Assembly: GCA_007922195.1 (NCBI GenBank)
Contig: ML681992.1
Location: 40,132,539 to 40,196,538 of the forward strand
Direction of reading: 5' to 3'
DNA: 64,000 nucleotides
From: Podocnemis expansa
Lineage: Eukaryota; Chordata; Testudines; Podocnemididae
Shown: in pieces, positions 11,266 through 32,106 of the stretch
How positions within the stretch are numbered: the first letter of the stretch is position 1
How the letters are laid out: each line of letters starts with the position of its first letter
Made by a program: the position numbers and the translations under genes
Notes under the pieces: generated by a model
What the model saw: only the letters and a program-made list of their open reading frames with translations
The model's database searches: none
What the model was told of the DNA's origin: nothing

Positions 11266-12361
11266 AATTGATGGGGACCTTAGAGGTGTGGGGGGGAACA
11301 CCACATCCCATTCTGGGCACCCCCTTGAAGCCCAGGGCAGGACAGTCTAGTCCCAGGGTTTTAGTAAGCCAATTTTAATTTTAATCACTTTTTAAACTCC
11401 TACACCCATGTCTCATGGTGCATCTCTCAGTCATCTCTCCTGAATTTAATTCTCCCCAAGAAAAAGCTAGTACAGAGGGCAGAAAGAATCACAAAGTACT
11501 TGTTACATGTTATCAGCCCTAGTGGCCCAGAATTTCTTTCTCCCTTTCGTGTAATGCAGCCATCTCTGGGGAGATGAAAGCTATTTCACAACAATGTTTA
11601 GTATGGCTTACTGGGCGTAGGATGGAAATTTAGCTTTATCTGCCAGTCCCAACAACAAGGGACTGTCTGGAGGGAAGCAGCAAAGAAATGTTAACTGAGG
11701 TCCATCACAAGAAACAATGGGATTGCCTCTGCCCAGAAAGCGGGGAGGGGAAGTGTTTTACTTTTTATTTCCTTGTGGTCACTTCTGACTCATTTATATT
11801 GTGTTTCTCTCATGAATGCCACTGTGAAAGGCCACTCCCCAGATCTGGTCCAGTGTGCCACTGTGATGCTCCCACCCCTGATTACCACTCCTGAGTCCTG
11901 ATTTGCCTCCCTTTGCCAAGTGACCACTCAGTCCAGAGTCAGTCCACTCCAGGTTCTTGCACGTAATCAGTCCCAAGCAGTGGATGCGTGCCCTCTGGCT
12001 ACTCAGGGGATGGTCCCCCAGCAAGCACCCCGAGCCCCAGTTACACACCAGAGATTGGGAACCACTGCCAACCACCACACACTCAAGTCCATCCATTTAA
12101 CAAAGAAATGGATTGTGCTCAGCCTTCTTCACTCACACCCTCTAAAGATCACACAGTTTTAGATAAAACAACTGCTAATTTGTTGATCAGATTATAATTC
12201 TAATTGAGAATATGGCCAATTATGGCAGAATAAATGCAGGGAAGTGTAAATCTTGGGTAAGTGTATGACAGTGTGACCTGTTCCCATGACTTACACTTCC
12301 CTGCATTTATTTCCTCCCATCTTCAAAGTGTCTGGTGAAGTAGGGTCTTCTCCCACAAAAG

Positions 12362-13440
12362 CAGTGGTTCCCACCCTTTTTAAGGCTGGGGACCCCTTTT
12401 TAGTCCAAAAATACTTCGAGGCCCCCTGGCTGCATGGAAGTGGCACAGCAGCAGCGCTGCGGGCCAAATGCGGCCTGCGTGGGCATAATCTGGCCCGCAC
12501 TGCTAGGGAGCCAAGCTGCCACAGCCATGGCTCCCTCTCCTCACCTCTGCCAGGGAGCAGAGTGGCCCCATGCCCCTGCCCCTGCCAGCAGAGCTGTAAA
12601 TACAAATTTTGGCCCCTGGGGCAAGCAGCCCAAAATGCGCCATCCCCCAACCCTTTTCGGAAGCCTCCCCTGCCCTGCTTTTGGCTCCCCAGCTTCCACT
12701 GCTCATCACCATCCACTCAGAGACATCTACCACAGCCTCTTCTGCCCCCTCCAAGCCCCTGACCCACCCCGTGCAGCCCCACACCAATTCCATTCCCACA
12801 GACACCCACACTAGCCTCTGCCACACACTCCCATCTGCCCAGAAATATCCATCCCAGCCTCCCCCACCCAGCCCATTACCTGCATGTACAGCCACACTGA
12901 CCTCCCATGGCCAGCCCCATCCACCTGAGCCTTTCTAACCCCTCCCACCACTCCAATACCATTAAAAACTCCAACTCCAGCCTCTCCCACCCCAGCCTCC
13001 CCCTCTTACCCCATTACTGGAGAAACATGAACCCCAGCCTCTCCACACACCCCAGTCCCCCAGATACCCTTCACAGCTTCCCCAACCACCCCTATGCCCC
13101 CATTCTAGGATCCCCATTCACCCCATTCATCTACTCCAAGGACTTAGATCAAGAAGAAATGATAGAACAATTTGCAGTTGTTAAAGCCCGAAAAGTTACC
13201 CTTTGAAGCTGCAATTTTACTAAGTATGTACATGATAAATTTTACTTGTTAATTAAATTTAAATTCACCAGTATTACTTTTTATTTTTATATTTAGATTA
13301 AAGGAATGAGTTGATTTTGCTATTTCAATTTTAATTTGCAAATACAATTTGGAAAATCTTTTCCAGCTTACATGAGTGAGATGGGGGGAGGGACGCCAAA
13401 GCAAAATTTGGCTTAGGGTGCCACAACCCTTTGAGCCAGC
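12362..13440. mobile_element. hAT-derived block with a 500-bp C-rich core
   Basis: The left edge CAGTGGTTCCCACCCTTTTT (12362-12381) and the right edge AACCCTTTGAGCCAGCCCTG (13423-13442) are both typical hAT terminal sequences but belong to two different families. The block is therefore probably two overlapping or nested non-autonomous elements. The middle (about 12640-13140) is an interrupted CCC/ACCCC-rich stretch. Open frames of 100-158 codons there are low-complexity, Pro/Ser/His-rich and occur on both strands, so I do not call a gene. No TSD was found. Confidence 0.5.
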
Positions 13441-14834
13441 CCTGCTCTTCCTGGAGTTTTGTTACCAAAATTCATAGCCTGACAAAACTCCCTGTTTCCC
13501 TGCATGCACATCTGTGTAATGCTAAAGCCCAGGACATGCAAAGGAAGCAGGTGCATCAGCTGTGCTACTCCAGTATCCTATCAGGCTTCAGATACATTCA
13601 AGCCATAGGATTTTACGATTCAAAAGAACATACTCTAAGCATGTCAGGTTTCCAGTGTAAAGCATAACACCAGCACTGAACAGTTACCTCTTTCCCCTAA
13701 AGCACATCTTAGTAATGCATAAATAGTATGCAGTGTGCAATGATTCTCTTTCAAATCCAAAGTGTTTAGAGTGATCTCTTGCTTATCCAGTCTAAATCCC
13801 ATTGACCTGACTTTCATTTAGAATAGCCACCCTTAACTGAAGTGGCATAGTTTTTGCTGCCTCTCCATTCAACATCATTTAGACTCAAAGTTTCAATGTG
13901 ACTAAGAGTTCCATTCAATAGAGTTTAATATAGAGAACCTAATTTAATTGTTATTCCTCTTTTAAACTGGAAGCTTTAGGAAATCTACTTACATTGGGGA
14001 GGCAAACCTGAATCTATCAGTATTTCATAATCTTTCTGTAACTGAAATCAGTGCCATGCCATAAATTGTCATTTTGATAGTCATAGAAAGTGCTAAAAAT
14101 CTCTTTACTTTATAATATTTAACTAAATGAATGAACATAGTTGTATAGCATATAAATTATATAGCTTATATTTCAAAGCATTATATAAAACATTATATAG
14201 TAATAAATTAATAAATATCTATTATTCAGTTTAAGAACTTTAATTGTATTAATTAAACTTATATACTGTAATCTGGTTGATGAGCAAAACTGTGTAAAGT
14301 GATTTTATAAATACTACATTGTGGTGCCTAAAATATAATATATCCATCAAAAATGAATTACTGCCATGATCTTATATAGATGTCACATAGTATTTTAAAC
14401 AATTGCTCTGGGTCAGTGACACTGACTGAAAAATAAAGAAAAGGTCCTACAAAGAGTTTCACATAATTTGATAAGAATGGTAAAACACTGGTAAAATGAT
14501 TGTAGTGTAATAATCATTAGCTCTTTCTAGAAACCTACCATAGCTCTAACAAAAAGTATTTTTTCTTGCCTTGAAAATGATATGGGCATTCTTTTGAAAA
14601 AAGATGGAATAAACTCATTGACTGCATGCCTGTGATATCTGGACATTACTTAATGCTTTTTCAGATAAATGAATAATATAAATTTTGGCATATTTTATTT
14701 GAGAAGTATTGAGTTTGCTCCTCACATGTGACTGGTCGTTTGTTATGCAGGCAGTCTTGTGGAAGACAGGCAGTGTCCAGTGGACTGTTAATGAGAACGC
14801 AACTTTTATTCATGGTTCTTCAGCTGGACTACTT

Positions 14835-14975
14835 TTTAACCGGGCAAAGTACTTCACTGCTCTATGTCTCTATTTTCCCTCTGTAAAACTGGGATAATGG
14901 TACTACCCATTGTACAGCATTTTGAAATGTACAGACAAAAAATCACTATATAAGAGTAGTATTATTATGTGCAGG
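14835..14975 (+). repeat. MIR-like CORE-SINE
   Basis: It contains the family phrases TTCACTGCTCTATGTCTCTA, TCTGTAAAACTGGGATAATG and ATATAAGAGTAGTATTATTA in the expected order. It is old and diverged, and in the same orientation as TRPC6. Confidence 0.6.
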
Positions 14976-16022
14976 AGAAAGGGCTATTCACATGACTAAG
15001 AATTTGTTGAATTGAACTCATGTAATAATGTGGATCATTGTGCATAAAAAATGTTAAGAAACAATGAATTAGGCCCATTCCTCTATTAGATTCTCACATT
15101 CTAATGTGCCAAGCAGATTTGATTGTCACATCTGAAACAACTCCGGTTTGCCCATGACATATTTTATTAATACATTTTTAATTTACCTTTCAAACACCTA
15201 GAAAAAAGAGATGGTGCTGGAATATGCACACCGCCTTCATAACAATATAAAAGGCAGTATGTCTTTATTTTATTTTATCCAAGGAAAAGCAGCTTCCTTC
15301 AATTAGTTTTCAGATGGGGGAGCAGACAGAATTTCTAACATGTAGTTTTCTTCATCGTTACTGTGCTGATCTACTGTTAGTTGTCTGGCGTCCAGTATTC
15401 ATAATGACCAGCAAATGTCTATAGCACAGGAAGTTTATCATTCGCCCTGGCAGGAATAATGAGAAGCCAACTCCAATCCATTTTTGTGTGGATTAGTGTT
15501 TTAATGCAGGTTTTATTTACTTGTGAGAGAAAATTTATAAGGAAAGCACAAGACATATGCATCATGTTAAATCCCACTTAAGTCCTCAAACATAAGTGGG
15601 GCCTAAGTATAATTTAATTGGAGCATAGGGCTTGTGTTTGTTTGCTGTACAGAGGAGAGTTTCACCTGTGAGGAGTCACATTATCAACTGAAGTCAATGG
15701 ACTTCACATGAGTAATGAAAACAGCGTTTTATCCTTGCACTGGTATAAATTCATGGGAAGTCATGACATACATCAATATAGAACTAGCATTAAAGAGGAA
15801 ATGGGCCTTGTGCTGGAATGAGAGAGAGAGAGATTAATTTTCCTTAATTCTTTGTTTAAGGGTATGGTTTGTATCTCAAAAATGAATTCAGAATATATAA
15901 ACAGAAATGCTTTCCAGTTGGACTACTTCCAAGAGTATAACCTATTCATAATAAAATATTGAAGAGCATGAATAGGAAGTTAAAAATGTAATGAAGTATT
16001 TTCTCTGTTCTCTTTTATGCAG

Positions 16023-16256
16023 GCATGATATGGTCTGAATGTAAAGAAATTTGGTCTCAAGGGCCTAAGGAATATCTATTTGAGTTATGGAATATGCTTG
16101 ATTTTGGTATGTTGGCCATTTTTGTAGCATCATTCATTGCAAGATTTATGGCTTTTTGGCATGCTTCCAGAGCCCAGAACATTATTGATGCAGATACAAA
16201 TGTGAAGGATTTGACAACTGCAACACTGGATCCCAACATAAAATACTACACTTTGG
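16023..16256 (+). CDS. TRPC6: TRPC6 exon 6 (S2 end, S3, second extracellular loop)
   Basis: The 234-bp exon enters with two bases completing Gly after a TATGCAG acceptor and leaves with one base (G|GTGAGT). It encodes [20 protein letters not shown], then S3 [20 protein letters not shown], then [17 protein letters not shown]. In human TRPC6 the loop after this has the sequon N-D-T (Asn561). Here the matching segment reads [19 protein letters not shown] and contains no N-X-S/T, so the second glycosylation site is absent. The rest agrees closely with TRPC6. Both splice sites are strong. Confidence 0.95.
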
Positions 16257-25092
<8,836 letters not shown>

Positions 25093-25296
25093 GATGATGC
25101 TGATGTGGAATGGAAGTTTGCTAGGGCTAAACTCTGGTTTTCCTATTTTGAGGAGGGGAGGACTCTTCCAGTGCCCTTCAACCTTGTGCCAACTCCAAAG
25201 TCTTTGCTTTATCTCTTACTCAGAATAAAAAAATGGATCTCTAAAGTGTTCCTGTGCCATAAGAAAGGTTTTCAAGAAGATGCAGAGATGAATAAG
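25093..25296 (+). CDS. TRPC6: TRPC6 exon 9 (TRP helix region, post-S6 cytosolic segment)
   Basis: The exon is 204 bp, in phase 0 at both ends (TTTTACAG acceptor, AAG|GTAACA donor). It encodes [20 protein letters not shown], which contains the conserved TRP-domain EWKFAR core. It continues with [20 protein letters not shown] and the basic stretch [20 protein letters not shown], ending AEMNK. The last part is specific for TRPC6. Human TRPC6 continues with a 25-residue segment from exon 10 that I cannot find intact here. Both ends are phase 0, so direct splicing to exon 11 keeps the frame. Confidence 0.95.
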
Positions 25297-25721
25297 GTAA
25301 CATTTCAGTACAATATACATAGATGAGTTTTAAATGTTAATAATAATTTTACCCTTTCGCTGTTGTTGACTTGGACAGCAGTGTGTGCCTAGCATCTTTA
25401 TAAACAGATCATCGAGAGTCCAGTCTTACACTACTGAAGCCAATTAAAGTTTTCATACTGGTTCAGGAGGAGCAGTAGCTCTGATTTAGATGCCTTAATA
25501 TGGATCTGTGTGTCTGTCTTCAGACAATAAGGACAAGATCCACAAAGGGACAAAAGTACCTAATCACCACTTTAGACACTTTAGTCCAAGAACTAGAACC
25601 TCAACTGATGTCTAACATTGTAAGTGCCTAAAGTCCCTAAGCACCTATGTTTCCACTGGTAGAATCTCTTAAATGCCTACATTTCTGCAAGTGGGCATAC
25701 ACAAAGCCAACTCAGTTCTGC

Positions 25722-25918
25722 TTAGTTCCAAAGGTGCAGCTGTGTTAGTCTAGTAAAGCAAAGAAAGCAAGGAGTCTTCTGGCACTTAAAGACTAACGGA
25801 TTTATTTATCACATGAGCTTTCGTTGGAGAAAATCCTGACAAAGTGGGATTTTCTCCCACAGAAGCTCATCCAATAAATAAATCTGTTAGTCTTTAAGTA
25901 CCACAAGACTCCTTGCTT
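25722..25918. mobile_element. PLE-derived foldback unit with 10-bp TSD
   Basis: The unit begins TTAGTTCCAAAGGTGCAGCT, GTGTTAGTCTAG. It then has a left arm starting GCAAGGAGTCTTCTGGCACT and an inverted right arm ending ACCACAAGACTCCTTGCTT. The arms meet around CCTGACAAAGTGGGATTTTC. The 10-mer TCAGTTCTGC occurs at 25712-25721 and 25919-25928, directly outside both ends, so the whole inverted structure inserted as one unit. The right arm contains a degenerate hammerhead-like core: CTGACAA, a GTGGG/CCCAC stem, then AGAAGC in place of GAAAGC. Confidence 0.8.
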
Positions 25919-26007
25919 TCAGTTCTGCATGTTACCGTACGCACACCTAAGCCCCAGTATTTAAAATACTCATTGATCTACAATGAGAGAGTGAGAATTC
26001 CTCTGTA

Positions 26008-26200
26008 GTTTCATGGTTATGGGACTCATCCAGGCAGTGGGAGACTGAGGGTTCAGTCCCTGCTCTACTGGCTGCTTAAGGACTTGATATATAGAGAAAC
26101 AACTTCATCAAGGGCAACCCAACTAGGATACCCTAGAATTCAAAGGTTAGAATATTTACCTCTGAAGTCAGAGACCTGGGTTCAAGTTCCTTCTTCTCAT
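26008..26200 (+). repeat. Two tRNA-like SINE fragments
   Basis: At about 26008-26075 there is an A-box-like TTTCATGGTTATGGGACTC and a B-box-like GGGTTCAGTCCC. At about 26138-26200 there is AAAGGTTAGAATATTTACC followed by GGGTTCAAGTTCC. Both are in the same orientation. They resemble heads of Pol III SINEs. Neither folds into a convincing functional tRNA. Confidence 0.45.
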
Positions 26201-26736
26201 GAGGCAGGGGGGAGATTTTAACCTGACTCTCCCAATGGATCAGTGCTCTGACCAGCAAAGGATAAGTGCAGGCTTCTCCTCCTTGTTTTCCTAACTCCAG
26301 AAGGTCATGGTTCATAGACACTTCTCTCTGACTCAAACTTAGACACCTGAGTCCTTTTTCAATGGGAGAACTTAAGCCTCACCAATCTCTTCTACATTTC
26401 CTATTGGCTAGCTTAGTCTTCTCTCCACTCGTTCAGCTGGCCTCTGTGAGCCCCTCTTTTCCACACCTTAGTCTCCTCATGCATTGGCTAGAGAGTCTGC
26501 CTGCCTGGCTTTGGGTTGTGGATGCCTCTGGGTGGCAAAGAGTCTCAAATTATGCCCTGCAACACTTAGGCCAAGTCCCCCATGTGGAGCTAGCCCAGAA
26601 GTTAGAAAATGTGGGTCTCATTCCAAGTCTATACCTCTTTCTTTGTCTTATGTGGCACACTTTTATCTGAACTCTTATGTTCTCTGATGTATTTAGGTGA
26701 TAGGACACTATAATACAGCTGAGTTGGTCTGCTGCT

Positions 26737-27026
26737 TTATCTAAGAAGATTAGTAGTAACAGAGGACAAAAAAAGGAGCAATGGTTTCAAGTTACAGCTA
26801 GGGAGGTCAAGGCTGGATATTAGGAAAAACTTGCTCACTAGGAGGGTGGTGAAGCATTGGAATGGGTTACATAGGGAGGTGGTGGAATCTCCATCTTTGG
26901 AAACATTTAAGGCCCAGTTGGACAAAACCCTGGCTGGGATGATTTAGTGGGAGTTTCCCTGCTTTTAGCAGGGGGTTGTACTAGATGACCTCATAAGGTC
27001 CCTTCCAGCCCTATGATTCTATGATT
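26737..27026 (+). mobile_element. CR1 LINE 3' end, 5'-truncated
   Basis: It shows the terminal RT-ORF/3'UTR region of CR1 with GGAATGGGTTACATAGGGAG, GTGGTGGAATCTCCATCTTT and GTACTAGATGACCTCATAAG. It ends CCTATGATTCTATGATT. The truncated 5' end is typical of target-primed reverse transcription. Confidence 0.85.
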
Positions 27027-30000
27027 ACTTAATTTAACTCTTGCCAGTACCTCAATACAACTCCCATAGCTTCACAGAAACATATGATATAAACACAGCC
27101 ATAGTTTGACTTCCATATTTTGGGGAGCAGGGGACCAGTACTCACAATGTGCATGTTTCAACTCCCTCTAAACCTTGGTTCTTCTGCACAGCTCCAGGGC
27201 ACATATCCCTGTAAGACAGAGCCCATGCAGGGAAAGCAGATGGGGCTGCACCCAGGGGCTAGAATCAGCAGGGCCTGTGTCCAGCAGAGACCAGTACTCC
27301 TGCGTGCATCTTTCCAGTCCCCTCCTCACCCAGGCCCATCATTGCTGTAGCCTAAGACCAGGTGCTTCCTTTCTTATCCAAAGGCAGTGTACCATGTTGA
27401 TGGTCAGCACCCTTCTCTTGCAGAGAAAGGGGCAAAAGCAAAGTCATGGTGGCAGAAGCAACTGTCATAGAAGTGTGGGGGGGGTTGGTCGTTTGTGTTT
27501 TAAGTTTGCTATTGTTACATCTACCACTGGAATTGGTAGTCATGTGACAGGGTTAACTTTTGCAGGCTTGACCAAGGTCGTGTGACTGGGGCCAGGAAAT
27601 AAGGTTTGTGTGTTAACACCTTATTACATACTTGACAAGCAATTTTCCAGGAACAAATATCACCATGTTTGCCCTGCTGTGAGCAGGCAATAGAGGATGG
27701 CACTTCAGCAACCAAAAGAAGAGCCCAGCAGCAGTGTGATGGCAGACAGAGCTGTTCCACCTGGGGAAGGCTTTGCTTTTGTCTCTGATTTGTGATTTCT
27801 CTTGACCCCCTGTGATATATCATAACACACTGTATCTCTTTTCCTGCCTGTGTAATTTCTTCTCCTCACTCTGTGCACATTCTACTCTCCTATTTTTTTT
27901 TGTCTCCTTTCTCTTTCACGCTCAGATTAAAAGATACCATTTTCCATTAAACTATAATGAAAAACAACCTGTCATAATCCTAGGATAAAAGGAAAGAAAC
28001 TGCAGGAGTGGCAGGGGGCTAAGTCATGACCTGCCTCTCAACAAATACAAAATAGGTTAAAAAAGGACATGGATCCCATAAGCAATATTGCTACTGAAAT
28101 CAACTTGTCACAATTTGCCTTTTAACTGAGCTTAGATGCATTCTGTACATATCTAGTAACCACCATTGCACAAAATTCACAACTTGGAACTTGGGAAATT
28201 AAACTAAACACATATAATATCTCACAATAAGATGCTGCATTTTTGTTTATTTGTTTGCATGGTTTCTAATGGTCTTAGCATTTGCAAAGCTCTTGTCAAG
28301 TTACTAGGCATCAACTGATTTTACAGCTAGCTTCCTTGCAAGAGAAGGGTGTCACTGATATGCACTGACTTACAGTAGGTACATGTGCTATTCAAAATGG
28401 GGCCAGTGACAAGAAACAAAAAAATCTAAAGTTTCTTTTTTGATTTTTACTTCAGGCATGATTTTCAAGAACACCTAAGGGACCTGGAAACATAAGTCCC
28501 AATTCCTTTCAATGACTTCCAAGTCATCTCTTCCAAATTTCATCCTTGCACCCTACCTCTATTAGCCAAGGAGACTGAGTTCGGATTTTTAACTAAGACC
28601 ATGTTCAAACAGAGGTGTTACTAGAAAGATGCTAACCATCATCATTGTGGACAGGGCCCTCAATTCCAGTCCTGGTTGTGTACTTTAAAATAGCAGCTTT
28701 GACAGACACGTCATGTGGAATGTAACCAATATTTGGAGGTTTTATCCAGCTTTGACCTAGGTCTTAACTTTCAAATATTAATAATGTTTTCCACTAGCTG
28801 CAGAGTGATTCTAGAATATCAAATGCTAAATGAACATACTGTCTCTTTCATTAAGGCAGCGATAAACTTTTCAGTCTCAATAAAAAAGAAATAAAGCCTC
28901 TTCTACTGAAAAGCCATGAAACCTCTTAGCTCATCCCCTGCCTCTTTAGGGTTTCCACCATGCAGTCAGAAATTGCTAGCCAGTGACATTTTTGCCTTTG
29001 GAAATCCCTGTGGTCTGGAGTTGGTTTTGCCTGCATCCATCACATGCCACTTCTCCCTATATCTTAAAAACAAAAAATCCCGCAACTTATGTTTCCAAAG
29101 GTTGTTTTCTTTTTTCTTAGAATGACCATTATTGGTACATTATTTATCACATTCCTCTTGAATAAATCATCTTCTCTAGAATCTAGACCAAGTATGGAGA
29201 TATGAATGATACATTATCATTTCTTCCTCAGAATGGCAGCACCAGTGTGTCCATTAATAAGCTTTGTAATTTAGAATGGGATCATGATAATGGGTCTCAC
29301 TTTGCCAAATGTTAGCTGAGCTGTCTATCTCAGAGTAGTTTCAGTGGGCTGACTAAATTGTGTAAGGGTAGATAGTATCAAACCAATACTCCGTATGTTT
29401 TCTACAGGCAGATCCTTTCTGCTCTTATTATAGCAGCACCATAAAAATAAAAAGGAAGCCTGCATGTTGAAAATACAGAAATTCTGTGTTAGGGGCAATC
29501 CTCCTCATATCTCCATAGGCAGGAGATGAAACTGGACAATTAGGGTGTTTATAGGGGAAGTAGCTTAAGTGGCACTCACATAGTAGGACACCATAAACAA
29601 GTTTCTTGGAGTTCCACCTAACATTTAGAATTAATTGCATGACACATGTTCTCTTCCAGGATGTTCCTTCATTTTCAGTCCGTCAGTGACGCAGGGAATG
29701 GTGTCCCTAAAGGTTGTAATCCAAGGCCACCATTCAGCATGATCAATTCTTCACACTTCCTCCTAAATCTTGGTGCCATCTAATTGGGGCAGCATGACCT
29801 TTGCATCTCCTGAAGAGAGGAAAACGTCAGCTCCCCCCCCCCTGCCCCCAAGACTGCAAAAGAGTCTGCTTGTGTACCACTGGTTCCAACATTTTCAGCC
29901 AGGGCTCCTGTGGCTTTCTTCCCTTTATAGCTACCTTTCAAGCTGACTCTGGGCTGACATTTTACAAGCAAGGAGCCAAAAAATTGAAAGAAGTAGATTT

Positions 30001-31451
30001 TCAAAAAATTAACCCATTGCTTCTAATTTTGAAATCAAATTTCTTTATGAAGCATAAAGATTAGCTTCTCTATAAGTGAATTCAAAGGCCATGAAATCTG
30101 TTTGTTTTCCTGACCTCTCTTGTATCTGTGGGCGAGTTTTCATCTTTGAATAGGGCCCTTTAGAAAAGAAATAAGGAGCAATTAATGTGTGTATATATAG
30201 AAAATAGTCAAATATTATCATATCATATTAGCATGTTTCCACTGACTCTAACACTATAAAATATCATAACTTTGTAATTCTCCTAATTATAGATTCTGCT
30301 TTGATATTGTGTGATGAAAAGTAACTTCTGATTTTGAATTCCAAATAACTGAGCCACTTGGTCATGCTTTGTGATGTGCTGCAATTCCAAACTCCAGTTG
30401 AATGGCATAGGGAATTGCTGATGGTCAGCACCTCTGACAACCAAGTTCAAGTTGTCTCAAGTTGGACAGGAAGAAACAGGCACTCAATATCACTCCTTTG
30501 GAAGTTTGACTGTATGACATTAATGAAATATAGTACAATTCTGCTGCCTTAAGAGGTGTGGCTTTCTTTAAAAAAAAAAGGACTTGTTTTATTTTTAAAT
30601 GATGCAAACTGATATATGAAATATGCAGAAACAACACTAAGGATTTATGTATGCAGCAAAGAAAAGCCCGTGGCTGACCTGTGCCAGTTAAGTTGGGCTT
30701 GTAGAACTCTGGTTGTGAGGCATTTTCATCATTCTGTGGGCTCCCAGGCTCAGGCTGGAGCCTGGGTCCCTGTGACGCCAGTGTGTCCTAAAATTCAGGC
30801 TCCCTCCTGACTCTGGAAGTCTCCCCAGCAGTGAAACAGCCCTGCAGCTAAGCCCAGTGTGCCTGAATCAGCTGTCATGGGCCAATCACAGGTTTTTATT
30901 TGCTGTGCAGACAGATCCTAAGTAACTAAATTCTGGACCATTCCTCCTCATCTTCCACACGGCACTTCTGTAGCAAGCACCTGTCCCTTACCATCTGTTT
31001 CTTTTTAGATAAATGAAACAGTGTACAGCTTACATTGCCACACAAATATATATGGCTTATAGGCTTAGGCCATGATTCAGAAAAACACTTAAACATACGT
31101 TTACATTAAGCACATCTCTAAGTTCTTTTGCTGAAATAAGGTGTAGTTACTTTGTCAGGCACACAAATATGCCAGTGATAGGAATCCTTTATGCACTGCA
31201 AATACTTCTGTGCTGGCTGTGAACACATAGTTGATAGATCTTAGTGCTTAGGTTTGTCCTTTCTGTGTCAAACTTAATTTATTTTCTGAGCAGTTTTCAT
31301 GAGAGAAAGTGCTGCAGACATGAAGCTTAAAGAGAGAGCTTCTAAACCTTTTATGAGAGAAATGAAGTTATAATCCTTGCATTCTCTGCCACCAAGTGGT
31401 CTTACACAGTTATACAATAAATTGTATATCCCACTTTTATTTCTCTTACAG

Positions 31452-31470
31452 ATTGATTTAAGAAAGTCAC

Positions 31471-31472
<2 letters not shown>
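31452..31472 (+). pseudogene. TRPC6: Possible relic of TRPC6 exon 10
   Basis: This lies between exons 9 and 11, in the correct order. A good acceptor (TTTCTCTTACAG, ending 31451) is followed by ATTGATTTAAGAAAGTCACG and then the GT microsatellite. In phase 0 it reads I-D-L-R-K-S-R. Family knowledge says human exon 10 begins I-N and later has L-G-S-H-E. Here L-R then S-H-E can be read only after a one-base frame shift, with about seven codons missing between. This would fit a deleted, microsatellite-invaded exon. It could also be a coincidental acceptor, or a 7-codon exon using the GTGTGT run as donor. Confidence 0.25.

Positions 31473-31518
<46 letters not shown>
31473..31518. repeat. (GT)n(AT)n microsatellite
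   Basis: About 17 GT units are followed by TATATATATA. The array abuts the exon-10-like relic on its 3' side. Confidence 0.95.
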
Positions 31519-32106
31519 ATTGATTTACCTGCTTAAATTAAGTACATTTAATTTGTATGCATTCTTTCAACTTTGGGGCTGCTCTTTTAATAAAAAGTTG
31601 ATCACAGACTACAGGGAATCAGTTTTTACAGTTGTTTTCAAAAGGGAAGATGTAGTAAAGTGCTAATGATAAGAGAAAAGTAGCACAATATTCCATTAAT
31701 TTCAGCTCTTCTAAATCAAACATCATGAACATTGTAGAGAAGACTATAATGAAATCCTTATGGCAAAAATGACAACCTATACACAGTATAGCCATTAAAA
31801 TGTAGTAATTGTCAAATAAAAGGACCTAATTTGTGCCAACAGGTACCTAATCTTGCTTTTGCTGAAGTCTGCCTCCAAACTCCTTTTTGATATCGGTGTG
31901 AAGTAGGATTGTTCTTATCTCTTGTTCATGTTTCAACCCAAGGTACAAGAAGCAATTTTCAGAAACAGGCCTTAAAAGAGTTTCAACAATACTGCCTGGT
32001 TAAAAGTAACTTTATTTTCTGATTTAGAACCATCTTTAAAAGTGCCTCAGATATTGTCATCATAATACATTATGATAGTTTATGATTACAAACAGTGATA
32101 AGAGAT

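Larger units (their letters stand above)
9576..16022 (+). other. TRPC6: TRPC6 intron 5
   Basis: The intron is 6.4 kb, GTAAAG to TATGCAG. It contains a GC-rich block at 10114-11160 with an ~85-bp tandem repeat, a - strand tRNA-like SINE scrap (11195-11265), a hAT-derived C-rich block (12362-13440), a very AT-rich stretch (14080-14340) and a MIR-like SINE (14835-14975). Nothing recognisable was seen in 9580-10110, 11270-12360, 13450-14080 or 14980-16000. The longer open frames in the C-rich block are composition-driven. Confidence 0.9.

Noticed and set aside
12286..12938. Overlapping 100-158 codon ORFs in the C-rich block
   Set aside because: Pro/Ser/His-rich low-complexity translation on both strands inside hAT-derived DNA.
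25297..25325. Read-through of exon 9 to a stop nine codons later as an alternative C-terminus
   Set aside because: A standard GTAACA donor is used at 25297 and downstream exons 11-13 are intact, so intron retention is not needed to explain the gene.
28441..29300. Acceptor-like sites tested as exon 10 (near 28455, 29120, 29231)
   Set aside because: Following codons do not resemble the expected I-N-E-E-K-K start or L-G-S-H-E core in any frame.
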